Assembly: GCF_002940685.1 (NCBI RefSeq)
Contig: NZ_PNFP01000006.1
Coordinates: 186,001-250,000 of the forward strand
Direction: 5' to 3'
From: Ensifer adhaerens
Lineage (GTDB): Bacteria; Pseudomonadota; Alphaproteobacteria; Rhizobiales; Rhizobiaceae
Length of the DNA: 64,000 bases
The notes beneath the pieces are model-generated. The model ran no database searches. It had not been told where the DNA came from and saw only the letters and a program-made list of their open reading frames with translations. Both the position numbers and the translations under genes were made by a program. Below are positions 55,305-63,753 of this stretch, in pieces. Every line of letters begins with the position of its first letter. Position 1 is the first letter of the stretch.

Positions 55305-57266
55305 TCAGCTTACATGTGTTATCCGATAAGCGCGCCGCAGTAGGCGCGACAGCCTCGCGGCCAGCGGAGTGGCCGAGGCGAGAACGTCTCGCCCATTTGG
55401 CGAAATGACCAACTCGACCTCATGGCCTTCCAATATTGCACGCTCTGCGTCGGCTATTCCGTCTTCAGTCAATATTCGGCACAGCGCAACCTCGAACCGA
55501 GGAGCGGTCGCGCTAACCGAAGTCGTCTGCGGGCAACCGAGCGACGCCTCATATTCAATATGCTGCCCTGCAGACCTCAATAGGCTGGAAAGGCTTTCAA
55601 TCTGCGACACGTCCTTCTGCTTGGCCTCTAGGCTGAGCTCTTCAAACGGAACTATATCGGGATGCAAGCCCGCTGTGTTGTCGCGGACCGGACCGTGCTT
55701 AAATCCGTCAATGTTCTTGGAAGCCATCCAACGGGAATGCTCCAAAACCGACAACCCTTCTACTGTCTCAGAAGGGAAATCCTGATGCGCCGAACAGGGG
55801 CCTTCGGCGACGCGCATTCCGAGACATGCCAATTTGTAATCAGCATGGTCGGCGGCACTTCGGTTGTCGTCTTTGACCCGCTCTGGCAGCAATCGCCATT
55901 CAATCGCCGAGGGACCGGCTGCTCGAGGTTCCGGGCTTACCGACTTGAGTTCATCAAGATAGGCATCATGTGCCGCCATTGCGCGACGATCGATTGTGGT
56001 CGTCAGCTTCGCAACGTCATGAAGCACTGGCGAGGGCACGCATCGGATCATTCCCGACACGCCGACATCAGTCACGAACTCGTCATAAACGACGATCGGA
56101 GGTATGGGCAATCGCAGCTTCAAGAGAACGCTCTCCCATCTCCTCGCCAACGCCATTGCCTCTCCAGACACGGGACCTGCGCAGTGCACAGAAAAGAGCG
56201 GAGGAGCCGACGCCGCGATCGCGGCTATCACGCGGTCGAAACCTTCTGCATCATCATCGTCCACTTCGGCCTCATTGATCGCAACCGCGATCGTCGCAGC
56301 CTTCAGTCGTGCCATCGCCGAGGCAGAAGGTTCGCTTCTCGTACGCAGGACGGACAGCCTCGCGGGAGCTACATCGATCCTGTAACCCTGCCGCCCCAAA
56401 CGATATGCGATCTGCGTCAAGAGCGGTCCCGCCCCGCAAATGGCCGCGTGGTACGATCTCGCTCCTTCGACAGAGTATCGTCCAGGCATCGCGCAATTGA
56501 CGCCAAGCCGCACCCTCACGGCCGACTGAGCAACTACCGCAAGCTCTACACGTAGCTCAGCCGCACGTTCAACGAAGCTGGATGTGCGCAAAGAACGTAC
56601 AACCGGCTGCTCGATACGCAGAAGCACACGACGATCTACGATCAAGGGCTTATCCAACGCTCGATCCGCCACCGAAATGTTGTCCATGTCTCGGCTGGAC
56701 ACAGCTCCAACAAATGTCGCCCTACTCACACCAAGTTTAGCCGCGATGTTCCCCGCTTCTCGTGACCCGTTCACATACGTCACCTCGGCAAACGGGTATG
56801 CATTCTCGATATGCCACGCCGAAGACTTAGACGGCGCGACGATTGCGAGATCGTAGGTCGGCAGATTTTCCCCACGCACGATGGATCGCACATCCTCCAA
56901 TGCGCCTACCAGAAGCCCTCTGGGCCCGCGTCTCGCGAAGTGAAGGCGCCTTGCTGGCCGAACAACAACTTCCCACAGTAATGAGATTGCAAGGACACCA
57001 ACAGCGAGGCTGAGACCGCCTGTCGAAAATCGTAGGAAGAACGAACCTGCAGTCCCGCCGAGGAAGCAGGTTGGCGCAATTTTTAGAAGGACAGCGCCAA
57101 AAGCGTTACTGAAGTATTCTCTCCATGCCCACAGACTGTCCCCTGGCAAGGGAGCCGGCGAACAAAGAAAGATACCAGCCACGCCCGATGCCCATGCGAG
57201 GACCAGGATCAGGATGATCATCAAGCAGACATAGAGATGACGGCTGCTCGGTAGCATGTCTCTCAC
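55305..57266 (-). CDS. membrane protein with Rossmann (TrkA-N-like) and RyR domains
   Basis: Protein of 653 residues. Two membrane helices (about 11-34 and 82-102) enclose a short outside loop; a basic stretch (RPARRLHFARRGPRG) puts the rest in the cytoplasm. About 270-420 is a Rossmann-like domain with ICGAGPLLTQIAYRLGRQGY, as in TrkA-N nucleotide binding. About 453-565 is an RyR domain: VLEHSRWMASKNIDGFKHG and LHPDIVPFEELS..KQKD are clear hallmarks. Bacterial RyR domains are proposed to bind nucleotide-type ligands in conflict systems. It starts 40 bases after the protease gene. Confidence 0.85.
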   Translation of the reverse strand: MRDMLPSSRHLYVCLMIILILVLAWASGVAGIFLCSPAPLPGDSLWAWREYFSNAFGAVLLKIAPTCFLGGTAGSFFLRFSTGGLSLAVGVLAISLLWEVVVRPARRLHFARRGPRGLLVGALEDVRSIVRGENLPTYDLAIVAPSKSSAWHIENAYPFAEVTYVNGSREAGNIAAKLGVSRATFVGAVSSRDMDNISVADRALDKPLIVDRRVLLRIEQPVVRSLRTSSFVERAAELRVELAVVAQSAVRVRLGVNCAMPGRYSVEGARSYHAAICGAGPLLTQIAYRLGRQGYRIDVAPARLSVLRTRSEPSASAMARLKAATIAVAINEAEVDDDDAEGFDRVIAAIAASAPPLFSVHCAGPVSGEAMALARRWESVLLKLRLPIPPIVVYDEFVTDVGVSGMIRCVPSPVLHDVAKLTTTIDRRAMAAHDAYLDELKSVSPEPRAAGPSAIEWRLLPERVKDDNRSAADHADYKLACLGMRVAEGPCSAHQDFPSETVEGLSVLEHSRWMASKNIDGFKHGPVRDNTAGLHPDIVPFEELSLEAKQKDVSQIESLSSLLRSAGQHIEYEASLGCPQTTSVSATAPRFEVALCRILTEDGIADAERAILEGHEVELVISPNGRDVLASATPLAARLSRLLRRAYRITHVS

Positions 57267-57306
57267 TGGTGCGCCGCGAAAACCCTTGCGAAAATAGGTC
57301 CTCTCG

Positions 57307-58329
57307 CTAGTTGATGTTGTCCGTTATCCAATCGGCCAGATCTCCGACGTCCGTATACACGCCGTAGAGCCCCTTGTGACCGCACGGCATGTTCGCATCG
57401 GACGGCCCCATGCCCCAGCTAACAATCCCGACCTGCACCGCATCCTGGCCGGTTCCAGCAAGCAACGGACCACCACTGTCTCCTTGGCAACTGTCCCGCT
57501 TGCCGCTCGCTACGCCGGCGCAGACCATCGTGTCGTCAAGGGGATCCGCAAAGTCGTTTGCGTCGATGACGACAGGCGCGCCTGCTTGGCCGGCCTCTTT
57601 TTCCGCCTCCTGCTTCAGCAGGTCTTTAATGCCGACGTTGCAGGTAGAGTTCGGAACGATGCTGATTTCCGCTTGCATCAGTTCTAACGGGAACGATTCG
57701 TTTTCCATCATCCCCCACCCTATGACCGTTGCCTTTGACTTTCCTGCGGCCGACCGGACCTTGGTCGCGATCGTTTCGGCCGGTCTGGCAAGCTGAATCA
57801 GCGCAGCATCGTGGCTCAACGTATCGGGGTCGTACTCAGGATGCGTCTTGATCGCAGCAACCTCGTGCCTAGCCCCGTCTGTCAGCTTGGTTGCCCCCAC
57901 GAGTATCGTAATGCTTTCGGCTGGAAGCACGCCGCCTTCCTCTGCAACCACGCAATGTGCGGCAGTAAGAACCCAGTTCGGGGCTATCAGCGAGCCACCG
58001 CAAAATTGCGCCTCATATTGCGATGTGTTGCTATCATCTAACAGGGCACTGTCCAGCAGAGCGACTTGATATGGCCATGCACCTTCTTTCGCCGGGGTGC
58101 CGCCAAGGATCCGTCCAGGCTCCTTTCCCTTTCTTGCCCTTGGAACCGTGCCGTAAGGAGCCTTGTAGGCTTGATGGATCCGGTCGAGAGCAGCCTCAGC
58201 GTATTCGGGCTCGCCGGCGGCACCCACGGGCGCTGCGACACAGAGTGGCGTGGCGCAGGAAATAGCCAGAAACACTGATTTTAGTCGCTGAACTTGACAC
58301 AAAGCGAACGGAAATCGCGCGTTGATCAT
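57307..58329 (-). CDS. exported trypsin-like serine protease
   Basis: S1-family protease of 340 residues, first gene of the operon. A signal peptide (about 1-38, ending PVGAAG) directs export. A propeptide of about 40 residues precedes RILGGTPAKEGAWPYQVAL, where activation cleavage would occur as in trypsinogen. The triad is complete: His in VLTAAHC, Asp in SHDAALIQL, Ser in CQGDSGGPLL. Disulphide cysteines are in the usual places. The frame is open far upstream, but the ATG at 58329 follows AGGAGGGGG. A zymogen fits an inducible proteolytic cascade. Confidence 0.92.
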   Translation of the reverse strand: MINARFPFALCQVQRLKSVFLAISCATPLCVAAPVGAAGEPEYAEAALDRIHQAYKAPYGTVPRARKGKEPGRILGGTPAKEGAWPYQVALLDSALLDDSNTSQYEAQFCGGSLIAPNWVLTAAHCVVAEEGGVLPAESITILVGATKLTDGARHEVAAIKTHPEYDPDTLSHDAALIQLARPAETIATKVRSAAGKSKATVIGWGMMENESFPLELMQAEISIVPNSTCNVGIKDLLKQEAEKEAGQAGAPVVIDANDFADPLDDTMVCAGVASGKRDSCQGDSGGPLLAGTGQDAVQVGIVSWGMGPSDANMPCGHKGLYGVYTDVGDLADWITDNIN

Positions 58330-58581
58330 ATCCCCCTCCTGAGTTGAACAACGTTGGATTGTGTGCGCGTTTTCGAAAAAAAGAAAGTACGCATTTAATG
58401 GTAGGATCGCGGCTCGCATTCTATTGGAGACCACCGACGGCGGCACTTCGGCGATGCGAGTGCGGGCCCGCACAGCGCGCTTTTGCGCAATGTTGCGAAA
58501 AACCAAGTATGAATGCATGGCAAACCTTTCCTCACGAACCGAGGCACAACGCCAAACGGTCGAACAGAGGAGAAAATAGAA
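58330..58581. promoter_or_regulatory. divergent promoter region, protease operon / small secreted protein
   Basis: 252 bases between two divergent starts. It is partly AT-rich, with A runs near 58376-58390 and 58497-58501 and a TTTTCGAAAA palindrome near 58371. No convincing sigma-70 or CRP-type site was found by eye. Confidence 0.45.
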
Positions 58582-58965
58582 ATGCTTGCCACCTTCCACT
58601 TTGCGAATGCTGTTAAGGCTGCATCCCTGGCACTCGCCGTAGCGCTGGGTGCGACGACCGCCGCTCATGCGGATGAGTACGAGCGCTGGATCGAGATTCA
58701 GAACTACGGCTCGAACGAAATCATCGACATCCGCATCACGGATATCGGCGAAGATTCCTGGGGCTACAACCTGCTCTTCGAGGATTACATCGGTGCCGGC
58801 GAGGACATGTACGTTGAGCCACTCGATTATGTCAACGGAGATTGCCTCTTCGACGTGCTCATCGAATACGCTGACGGATCCGAGGTAACGCTGTGGGAGG
58901 TCGATCTCTGCTCAGCCACGAGTTTGGCGGTCGACGAATGGGACTACGAAATCAGCTATATGTAG
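58582..58965 (+). CDS. small secreted two-cysteine protein
   Basis: Protein of 127 residues with a signal peptide (about 1-30, cleavage near AHA|DEY). The mature part of about 97 residues is very acidic and contains EDSWGYNLLFEDYIGAGEDMY, then GDCLFDVLIEYADGSEV and VDLCS; the two Cys may form a disulphide. This pattern recalls a recurring family of small secreted proteobacterial proteins with DSWG-x-x-LL and a Cys pair; recognition is from memory and no function is known. The ATG follows GAGGAG. It is divergent from the trypsin-like gene and could be its substrate, inhibitor or ligand. Confidence 0.78.
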   Translation: MLATFHFANAVKAASLALAVALGATTAAHADEYERWIEIQNYGSNEIIDIRITDIGEDSWGYNLLFEDYIGAGEDMYVEPLDYVNGDCLFDVLIEYADGSEVTLWEVDLCSATSLAVDEWDYEISYM

Positions 58966-59278
58966 CCAGATCGCCAGAACATCCACCCTCCCACCGCCGC
59001 CTTAGCGGCGGTGCTCCTCTTTCAGCACCGTTTCCGCCGAAACACGTCTTAAATTCGCTCCCTGGGTCCCATCGGGCCGCCCCGATCGTGCACTAGCATC
59101 TGTTGTTTTTCTGCATCCACTGTTGGAAATTCTTCAGCGAATGCAACCCCCGTATTGCCATTCATCAAAAAACTGTGATCCTCAAGCGGAGTTCGGCGGG
59201 GGAAATTGGCGACCGCGAATAGTCCGCTCTATAGGTCGACCGACTCGTCTGCTGGCATCAACCGTCGAGGGGGACGTG
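58966..59278. other. intergenic region before the outer-membrane protein gene
   Basis: 313 bases. It holds the terminator at 58992-59024. An open frame runs through much of the rest toward the beta-barrel gene, but nothing in it is recognisable and a good start lies at 59279. Confidence 0.5.
58992..59024 (+). terminator. terminator of the small secreted protein gene
   Basis: CACCGCCGC and GCGGCGGTG form a perfect 9-bp stem with loop CTTA, followed by CTCCTCTTTC. It is 27 bases after the stop codon. Confidence 0.65.
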
Positions 59279-60814
59279 ATGCAGATAAGACGGCTGACTA
59301 CGGTCCTGTGTACTTCTGTCCTGTTTTTTAACGGAGCGAACGCCCAAAACGCAAGTTTCGAAACTTACAGCGAAGCGCTGAGTTCTCTTCTTGGAGCTGG
59401 CTCGGCGAATTGCGGCTTTGGCGTTGTTCCATTCGACGATGACCTAACTATCCTGGAGGGAAACGATCAAGATGCGCCGGCGCGCACCGGACTTATAGGA
59501 CCAAATCTTTCCCGTCACTGCTTTCCAAATACGAATAACAGCAATCTATCCGGCGGCTCCGTAATAGGAGGAAGTCTGTCGTCATTGCAGTCGACCCGAA
59601 CTGTGTCTCAATTCGACATCACGCGCCGCCGGACCGCACCGTGTGATCCTGCGAAAGATCCAAAATGCAAGGAAGATGACAGTGAAAATACCGCTGTATC
59701 CAACTACTTTTATCATGGAAGTATAACTTCGTCAGGAAATTCCTTTCTTAGCCTTGTCAATGATAATGATGATGTAATTAACGCTATTGGTTTCATACCT
59801 TTAGACAGCTTTAGCATATTTGGACAATTAGAGTATCAAAGCTATCGTCAATCTGCCTCTAAATTTGAACCGCAGAAGAAGGTCGATATTTTCACCGCAG
59901 AAGCCGGGGCTATTTGGGACGTCTCGGTTGATAGTGTGGTGGGAATTAAAGGATTGTATTCGAATGGGAATGGCACGTCTCCCCGCCCAGAGACCGTGAC
60001 TATTCTTGGGGAAGGACTATTGGCGGGGCAGGTATTCACAGGCAACTTTGAGAATCTCTGCGGCGTTCCCAGCGAAGGCTCAATTGACACAAACGAGTTT
60101 GAGGGATCGATCTTCTATCAAACCACTTTAATGCAAGACGGCTTCATCAATGCCGAACTTGGATTAAGTAAAACTCGCCTAAAATACCGCAACAGCTTCT
60201 GCACAATCAACTTAACCGACAAAGAAATCGCCCCAGACGTTAAGATACCTGTTCCAATAGAAGAGAGGGCCGGAATAATTAGTGGGAATCCAAATATTAT
60301 TGGCCTTTCAACAGAAATCAATGCCGGGTATGATTGGAGATATAATGGCGTTGTAGTAGGCCCCCGTCTATCCTTCAGCGCCAATTGGAGGAAAGTCGAA
60401 AGCTATTCGGAATCGGAAGAGCCCGGCAGCTTGGATCACCCAATCACGGGTGCTAGCCTGCATTATGGGGACCAGGATATCTCATCCATCCAAACGCGGG
60501 TTGGGTTCGCAATCTCGAAACCTCTTGCGTATGATACTATGATTGTAGTCCCATTTTTGCAGTTGGATTACATTCATGAATTCGCAAATGACCAGCGCAC
60601 GGTTTGGGCCACATTCGTGGAAGACGGCCGACCTGATCCCTTTGAATTCACTTTCAAAACAAATCCTCCCGACCGAGACTTCTTTGAGATCCGCACAGGC
60701 ATAGTGGCAGAGATCTTCAGCGGCGGACTAGCTTACTTTGATGGTCGGGCGATACTAGCGAATGAACTTGTAGACAACTACGGCGTCACAGGCGGATTGC
60801 GGATATCCTTCTGA
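59279..60814 (+). CDS. outer-membrane beta-barrel protein
   Basis: Protein of 511 residues with a signal peptide (MQIRRLTTVLCTSVLFFNGANA|Q) and a C-terminal barrel. From about residue 150 to the end the sequence alternates in amphipathic strands (SFSIFGQLEYQSYRQ, AEAGAIWDVS, FINAELGLSKTRLKY, TMIVVPFLQLDYIHEF) and ends in ...GLRISF, with the terminal Phe of outer-membrane proteins. The N-terminal 130 residues are low-complexity and Ser/Asn-rich, with a short Cys-containing basic segment. GAGGGGG precedes the ATG. The gene is visibly AT-richer than its neighbours, so it was probably acquired. Closest in style to autotransporter-like barrels; no passenger domain. Confidence 0.8.
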   Translation: MQIRRLTTVLCTSVLFFNGANAQNASFETYSEALSSLLGAGSANCGFGVVPFDDDLTILEGNDQDAPARTGLIGPNLSRHCFPNTNNSNLSGGSVIGGSLSSLQSTRTVSQFDITRRRTAPCDPAKDPKCKEDDSENTAVSNYFYHGSITSSGNSFLSLVNDNDDVINAIGFIPLDSFSIFGQLEYQSYRQSASKFEPQKKVDIFTAEAGAIWDVSVDSVVGIKGLYSNGNGTSPRPETVTILGEGLLAGQVFTGNFENLCGVPSEGSIDTNEFEGSIFYQTTLMQDGFINAELGLSKTRLKYRNSFCTINLTDKEIAPDVKIPVPIEERAGIISGNPNIIGLSTEINAGYDWRYNGVVVGPRLSFSANWRKVESYSESEEPGSLDHPITGASLHYGDQDISSIQTRVGFAISKPLAYDTMIVVPFLQLDYIHEFANDQRTVWATFVEDGRPDPFEFTFKTNPPDRDFFEIRTGIVAEIFSGGLAYFDGRAILANELVDNYGVTGGLRISF

Positions 60815-60856
60815 AAGTGAACGGGGTCGCTTCCCAAGCCGACCAACCTGGACGTC

Positions 60857-63214
60857 TCATTTTGGCAGCTTCGCCAGTTCGTTCTGCTTTGCGAGGAGAT
60901 CTTCTTCATCCCGCATGTATTGGCCGATGTCGGGAAATCTCTCCCGTAGACCGCGTATAAGCTCAATAGCTGTCCGGACTTCCGCCTCACCGTCCGCTAT
61001 GTTTCCCTGTCTCTGATAGAGATTCGCAAGTGCGGAGTGAACCTTGGCGATTTCGCGCAACCATATTGGCGGCACTTCATTGTTGTTTGTCATCTCCTCC
61101 AAGAGCAACAACGCTTCTCGGAATGAACGTTCCGCCGTTTCGTTCTCCCTTCCTTCTGTTGCTACTTCGCCGAACTGGATAAGCACGACAGCCAAGTCGA
61201 GTTTGTAGAAGGAGCGTTCAGGATCCTTCTTGAAGATAGTACGGCGACCCATAAGCGCTTTGGCGTACCAACGCGAAGACTCCTCCAACTTGCTCGTATC
61301 GCCGCCGCGCTTGTAGGCCGCAAACGCTATCTGACCTTGCCGCTCCTCAAGCACGCTGCGATCTCTCAACCATTCCTGATTAAGCGGATCATTGTTGAGA
61401 AGGCGCTCGGCGATGTGCAAAGCATCCCGAACATATTGTTCCGCCTGATGCAAATTCTGCCGCGATGTCGTGGTATCTGGGCTATCCGCCAAACGGAGGT
61501 GGGCGCTCGCCAATCGCTCCAGCAGGAGGGAGCGGTCCCGCTGCCAGTCGAGTCGTGAAGAATCGGATCCTGTGAGTTGGTCAGAAATCAGCAAGGCCTG
61601 CTGATAGCGCGCGAGGGATCCGGCGGCATCCATATCCACCGACAGGATCATGTCGCCGAGCCTTGTTAACGTGACCAGTTCGGTTCGCTGGTATTCGGTG
61701 TTATTGGATTCGGCGGAAATCAAGTCGGCTGCAGTCTCCGCAGCTTCCTGCTGCCGTGACAGCGCGTCGGAACGGCGATCCATCTCCACGAGCGTCGTGG
61801 CCAGCGATGAAAGCGCAGCCGTCAGATCTGCGCGATCCGATGGGGTATGCCTCTTCTGCATGAGCGCCTTGGTTGTCTCCATACATTTTTCGTAGGCGTC
61901 CACGGAAGCTGCGAGCTTCCCCCATTGGTAGTTATATGCGCCCAAGCGGCAATGCCCTTGGGCCAATTCGCGAAGCCACGGCAGTCCACCCGCCTTGGCT
62001 AACCATGCCTGAGACAGGGCAATCCTCGATTCTGCCGACGCAACTGCCTCACTAAGGGTTCCCCCATAGGTTCTTTCTTGGCCTTGAGCGTCGAGCAGTT
62101 TCAGCCGCAACGTTGCAATTGCCGCTGGATCGGGCGCCGAAGCCAGGCCGATCCATTCCAATGCCGATGGGGACCTTTGCTCCAACCGATCCAAGGTTGT
62201 CGCCGTTTCCGCGATGAGGGGCGCGACCTTAGTTCGCGATTGCTCATCGCCAATAAGATTGAACAGCTCGGCGAATTCCAGATTGAGCCGCGCGCGTTGA
62301 AATGCGAGCATCGGCGAGGTGTCTTCTTCCGAGATGAGCTTGCCGAAATCTGCCTCCGCAGATCTCAACAACTCCTGGATTACGTCTGACGGCACGCCGT
62401 ATCGATCTCTGTATCGGACCGTGGCCCCTATTTGCCTAGCCGCACTTTCGACAGCGTCTTGAAGGCGTCGTTGGGCTGTACGGCTTTGTTCCAACGCAGT
62501 CCATGCCCCTATAACCGCGACAATAGCAAGGACAAGCATCCCAGCAGCAACGGCTTGAGCCACGCGACGTTGACGTCGATCCACCTCAGCCTGTCTTTGC
62601 GTGAGCTCGGCAAGGGAAACACCAAGCAGCGTCGCGATAATTTTGAGTTTCGCCAGATTGAAACCGTCACCGCCTCGTCCGTCCGCAGCCGGCTCCTGGA
62701 TGTCGGCAGCCAAGGGCTCAGTCGATGAGCCATCCCCGCTTCGTAAGCCGACCAAGGCCTTTGGAAAAGCTCCCTGCGGCTCACGCAGAGGATCGTTGAC
62801 GGCAGCCACACCGCGCACAATCACCGCTATGATGTTGTCCGATCGACCAAGCTCCCTGAAAAAGGAAATCTCCTTGTCGACCCATTTCGAGTTGGCGGCT
62901 GCGGGACTGCAGAGTACTATCAGGTACTCCGAGTTCTCCAGGGCCTGACGAATTGTTTGGCCAAGATCTGCTGAGGCCTTCAGGTCAGACCGATCCCGAA
63001 AGATCGGCGACACTCTCTCATTCCGATGGGGGCCCGATCGGCGGAGTGGTTTAGGTATTCTGTATGCCTCCAATGACCTCTGGAGTTTGTCTGCCGCGGG
63101 GCGGTCGGAAGAGGAGTAACTGACGAAAGCGCGGTATTTGTAGTTCGCGCCCTCCTCCCCAATCACGATTGCGTCTCCGGACCTCTTTCCCATGAAGGAC
63201 AGCGCTGCACGCAC
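60857..63214 (-). CDS. TIR domain-transmembrane-helical repeat protein
   Basis: Protein of 785 residues. An N-terminal TIR domain (about 27-165) has YRAFVSYSSSDRPAADKLQRSLE, the FRDRSDLKAS loop, and ENSEYLIVLCSPAAANSKWVDKEI with the candidate NADase Glu115. A membrane helix follows at about 220-239 (QAVAAGMLVLAIVAVIGAW). The remaining 540 residues are helical, TPR-like (ALNEY-type pairs such as AGSLARYQQALLISDQL, AERSFREALLLLEEM, HSALANLYQRQGN) and would lie outside the cytoplasm. GTG at 63214 has GAGGGGG upstream; ATG at 63193 is the alternative. Convergent with the barrel gene. Confidence 0.88.
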   Translation of the reverse strand: MRAALSFMGKRSGDAIVIGEEGANYKYRAFVSYSSSDRPAADKLQRSLEAYRIPKPLRRSGPHRNERVSPIFRDRSDLKASADLGQTIRQALENSEYLIVLCSPAAANSKWVDKEISFFRELGRSDNIIAVIVRGVAAVNDPLREPQGAFPKALVGLRSGDGSSTEPLAADIQEPAADGRGGDGFNLAKLKIIATLLGVSLAELTQRQAEVDRRQRRVAQAVAAGMLVLAIVAVIGAWTALEQSRTAQRRLQDAVESAARQIGATVRYRDRYGVPSDVIQELLRSAEADFGKLISEEDTSPMLAFQRARLNLEFAELFNLIGDEQSRTKVAPLIAETATTLDRLEQRSPSALEWIGLASAPDPAAIATLRLKLLDAQGQERTYGGTLSEAVASAESRIALSQAWLAKAGGLPWLRELAQGHCRLGAYNYQWGKLAASVDAYEKCMETTKALMQKRHTPSDRADLTAALSSLATTLVEMDRRSDALSRQQEAAETAADLISAESNNTEYQRTELVTLTRLGDMILSVDMDAAGSLARYQQALLISDQLTGSDSSRLDWQRDRSLLLERLASAHLRLADSPDTTTSRQNLHQAEQYVRDALHIAERLLNNDPLNQEWLRDRSVLEERQGQIAFAAYKRGGDTSKLEESSRWYAKALMGRRTIFKKDPERSFYKLDLAVVLIQFGEVATEGRENETAERSFREALLLLEEMTNNNEVPPIWLREIAKVHSALANLYQRQGNIADGEAEVRTAIELIRGLRERFPDIGQYMRDEEDLLAKQNELAKLPK

Positions 63215-63753
63215 GTTTGGCCCCCTCAGTGTTCGTGCCGGTGATTGCGAGTTATATTAGCGCATGCTCCACCAAGACGGGAGAATTTTCGTCATTCGCG
63301 GAATACTCCGTACCGGGGGACCAGAGACCGCAACACCTTGGTTGACGACAGAATGCAAGCGAACCGATTACGAGGCGGCCAAGACTGGAAATCAGCAAGT
63401 TAGCGCCCACGATCGCTTGCGATGGGAAAGCAGAGAGAATTTCAAGACCGCATCGATAAGCCATTGAAGTTATGTCCGGTTCGCCAACCAACTTTTCAAA
63501 GACAAGAGCCAGTACAGAACGTCCTCCGCCCGGGCAAACTCAGTTCGCCGTCATCGCGATCGATGCCAACGCTCGCAACTGCGCGCTTCCTGCGACATGT
63601 CTATCGTAGCATCGAGCGTGTCCCGTGGACGTTCTCGTTGGGCCGGCGACAGCGCGATTCGGGAGGCCTCACGGAGCACGATCTGGGTGCTGAAGTGAGA
63701 AAAGAGGCGCATAATCGTTCGCCATGCCCCAACGGTCAGGCGGAGGACGTCCG
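63215..63753. other. intergenic region, nothing recognised
   Basis: About 540 bases with no convincing gene. Short open frames exist on both strands, including a plus-strand run with RFLRHVYRSIERVPWTF near 63587-63640, but none has a recognisable domain or good start. The TIR gene promoter should lie in the first 100 bases, near an AT-rich patch at 63250-63258. Confidence 0.4.

Noticed and set aside
63252-63491. 79-codon minus-strand frame upstream of the TIR gene
   Set aside because: No good ribosome-binding site, no recognisable domain, and it lies where the TIR promoter should be.
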